Assembly (NCBI GenBank): GCA_947167565.1
Contig: CAMVIN010000007.1
Span: 1-40,858 of the forward strand
DNA: 40,858 bases
DNA from: an uncultured Clostridia bacterium
GTDB taxonomy: Bacteria > Bacillota > Clostridia > Lachnospirales > Lachnospiraceae
Reading direction: 5' to 3'
A program made the translations under genes and the position numbers. Under the pieces are notes generated by a model. That model searched no databases and was not told where the DNA came from. It was given only the letters and a program-made list of their open reading frames with translations. Position 1 is the first letter of the stretch; each line of letters starts with the position of its first letter. Shown here piece by piece: positions 39,304 to 40,858 of this stretch.

Positions 39304-40293
39304 TCATTTTATCTTATTCAACAGTTCAGTATCATATGTATCTGCAAATACATCTACGGCAGAAGACGTCGCTTTTTTGAACTCCTCAAGATCCGGATTT
39401 GTTACTTTCATTCCCTCATCCTGAAGTTTCTGAATAAATTCTTCGGTCTGGGATTTAATCAGCTCCCGATCCTTGTCCTGTGCTTTCTTTGCGGCATCAG
39501 CCAGAATCTGCTGATCCTCCTCTGACAGTTCATCCCATGTACTCTGCGCAATCGCAAACAGCATGACATCATAACTGTGATTGGTAATCGCAAGATTGGA
39601 CTGAACCTCATATAGTTTGTTGTTGTAAATAACCGGAACCGGATTCTCCTGTGCGTCAAACTCGCCGTTCTTCAAGGCATCATATAACTTGGTAAACTCC
39701 AGAACCTTTGGCTCTGCCCCCAACAACTGCATCGTTGTCATAACAATCTGGTTCTCCGGTGTACGAATCACGAGGCCGGACATATCGGAAACGGAATTGA
39801 TTTCTTTTTTAGAAGTTGTCACGCATCGGAACCCATTGTCATAGTGTGCAAGAACTTTGACGTTGCAGTCCGCCAACTCTTCCTCTGCCTGCTTCTCTAC
39901 ATCTCCATCCACAAATGCCCATGCCTGATCAAAATCATCAAAGAGGAACGGAAACGCTGATATTCCCACATTCGGAGCGTAGTTGGCAAAATTACCGGCA
40001 CTGGAAGCCGTAATGTCCACTTCGCCGTTGACAACGCCCTCGATCAACTCTGAGTCAGAACCCAGTTCTCCGTCCGCGTGAATCTCCACCTTAATACGCC
40101 CATCTGTCGCTTTCTCAACCTCTTCCTTGAACAGTTGCGTGGCAACTACTCTCGGATCGGACTCCGCCGTAGAAAACCCGGCTTTCAGAGTGACGGACTT
40201 GCTCTCACCGCCCGATGACGATCCGCAACCGCACAGGGACAAACCCGTCATTGCGATAAGAAATGTTGCTATTAGTTTTTTTGATTTAACCAT
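39304..40293 (-). CDS. TRAP transporter substrate-binding protein, DctP family (lipoprotein)
   Basis: LIAMTGLSLCGCGSS lipobox; FKEEVEKATDGRIKVEIHADGELGSDSELIEGVVNGEVDITASSAGNFA; VIRTPENQIVMTTMQLLGAEPKVLEFTKLYDALKNGEFDAQENP. Confidence 0.93.
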   Translation of the reverse strand: MVKSKKLIATFLIAMTGLSLCGCGSSSGGESKSVTLKAGFSTAESDPRVVATQLFKEEVEKATDGRIKVEIHADGELGSDSELIEGVVNGEVDITASSAGNFANYAPNVGISAFPFLFDDFDQAWAFVDGDVEKQAEEELADCNVKVLAHYDNGFRCVTTSKKEINSVSDMSGLVIRTPENQIVMTTMQLLGAEPKVLEFTKLYDALKNGEFDAQENPVPVIYNNKLYEVQSNLAITNHSYDVMLFAIAQSTWDELSEEDQQILADAAKKAQDKDRELIKSQTEEFIQKLQDEGMKVTNPDLEEFKKATSSAVDVFADTYDTELLNKIK

Positions 40294-40436
40294 ACGCTCA
40301 TCCTCCTCTATAATGTACAAATCTATTTCTTTTATTATACCCGATATGAGAAGATGTTTCAATGATTATTTTGTAGCTGGATATACCTGCTGTTCAGACG
40401 GGGCCACATACAGCCAGACTGGTTTCTCATTTATAA

Positions 40437-40475
40437 AACCGGCCAATCTCATATCAATGAAATCAGCCGGTTCCT
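40437..40475 (-). terminator. Long hairpin terminator of the right-edge nuclease/transposase gene
   Basis: Minus strand AACCGGCTGATTTCATTGATATGAGATTGGCCGGTTTTAT: 16-bp stem with G-U pairs. Confidence 0.75.
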
Positions 40476-40539
40476 TTCCATGCTCTGTATGTGTTTGTTA
40501 TTTAATTATATGGCGCCTAATAGTGCGCAGGCTGCAAGC

Positions 40540-40858
40540 TTATCTGTTTTGCAAAAGGTTTAACTGTTCCCTTAATTCTGCTATTTGTGCATCTCTTTCC
40601 GCTATCTGCTCTTTCGCTTCCGCTACCTGCTCTTTCGCTTCTGCTACCTGCTCTTTCGCCTCTGCTTTCGTCTCTGCAATCGCTTTTGCCGCCTCTTCCT
40701 TCACTTGTGCTATCTCTTCCTGCCAGTCCATCTCGTAGTCATATGAAGTGTAATTACTTATTAACATAGAAATCACCCTGTCCCTGTTTTTCTTTAAAAA
40801 CCTTACAAGTACTCTGTTATCTATGCAATAGTTTACTGCTTTTCTGACCGCCTTGTCA
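40540..40858 (-). CDS. C-terminus of a PD-(D/E)XK (Rpn-like) nuclease family transposase, truncated by the window edge
   Basis: Frame continues to the edge: DKAVRKAVNYCIDNRVLVRFLKKNRDRVISMLISNYTSYDYEMDWQEEIAQVKEEAAKA..., the typical C-terminal pattern of this family. Confidence 0.75.
   Translation of the reverse strand, partial: DKAVRKAVNYCIDNRVLVRFLKKNRDRVISMLISNYTSYDYEMDWQEEIAQVKEEAAKAIAETKAEAKEQVAEAKEQVAEAKEQIAERDAQIAELREQLNLLQNR
40601..40663. repeat. Three 21-bp tandem repeats encoding coiled-coil heptads (EAKEQVA/I)
   Basis: GCTATCTGCTCTTTCGCTTCC / GCTACCTGCTCTTTCGCTTCT / GCTACCTGCTCTTTCGCCTCT. Confidence 0.9.

Overview
The window looks like a Firmicutes chromosome, probably Lachnospiraceae (judged from protein style and Shine-Dalgarno usage, not from a search). 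Nearly all genes are on the minus strand. From left to right it contains: a truncated acyl/peptidyl carrier protein and an NRPS-like adenylation enzyme; a beta-helix-like lipoprotein; a solitary AAA ATPase/DUF4143-type gene with 23-bp tandem repeats in front of its promoter and ~55-bp imperfect direct repeats on both sides; a YtrA-type GntR/ABC operon with two paralogous permease+lipoprotein modules and a recognisable operator; a small exporter; housekeeping genes (phosphoesterase, RdgB, RNA methyltransferase, aldo/keto reductase, rhodanese); a 57-aa KNxx-repeat peptide; class II aldolase; GH43 and L-arabinose isomerase; a ~2,600-aa MBG/DUF1542-like surface protein; DegV; two tandem C39-like secreted proteins; glycyl-tRNA synthetase; a decayed hsdR remnant; a lipoprotein, an SRPBCC protein and an AIM24-family protein; a hybrid histidine kinase next to a TRAP substrate-binding protein; and the C-terminus of a PD-(D/E)XK (Rpn-like) nuclease/transposase at the right edge. 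Best candidates for something new are the YtrA-like operon with its operator array, the repeat-flanked ATPase cassette, the KNxx peptide, and the TRAP-SBP/hybrid kinase pair. No CRISPR array, rRNA or tRNA was recognised.
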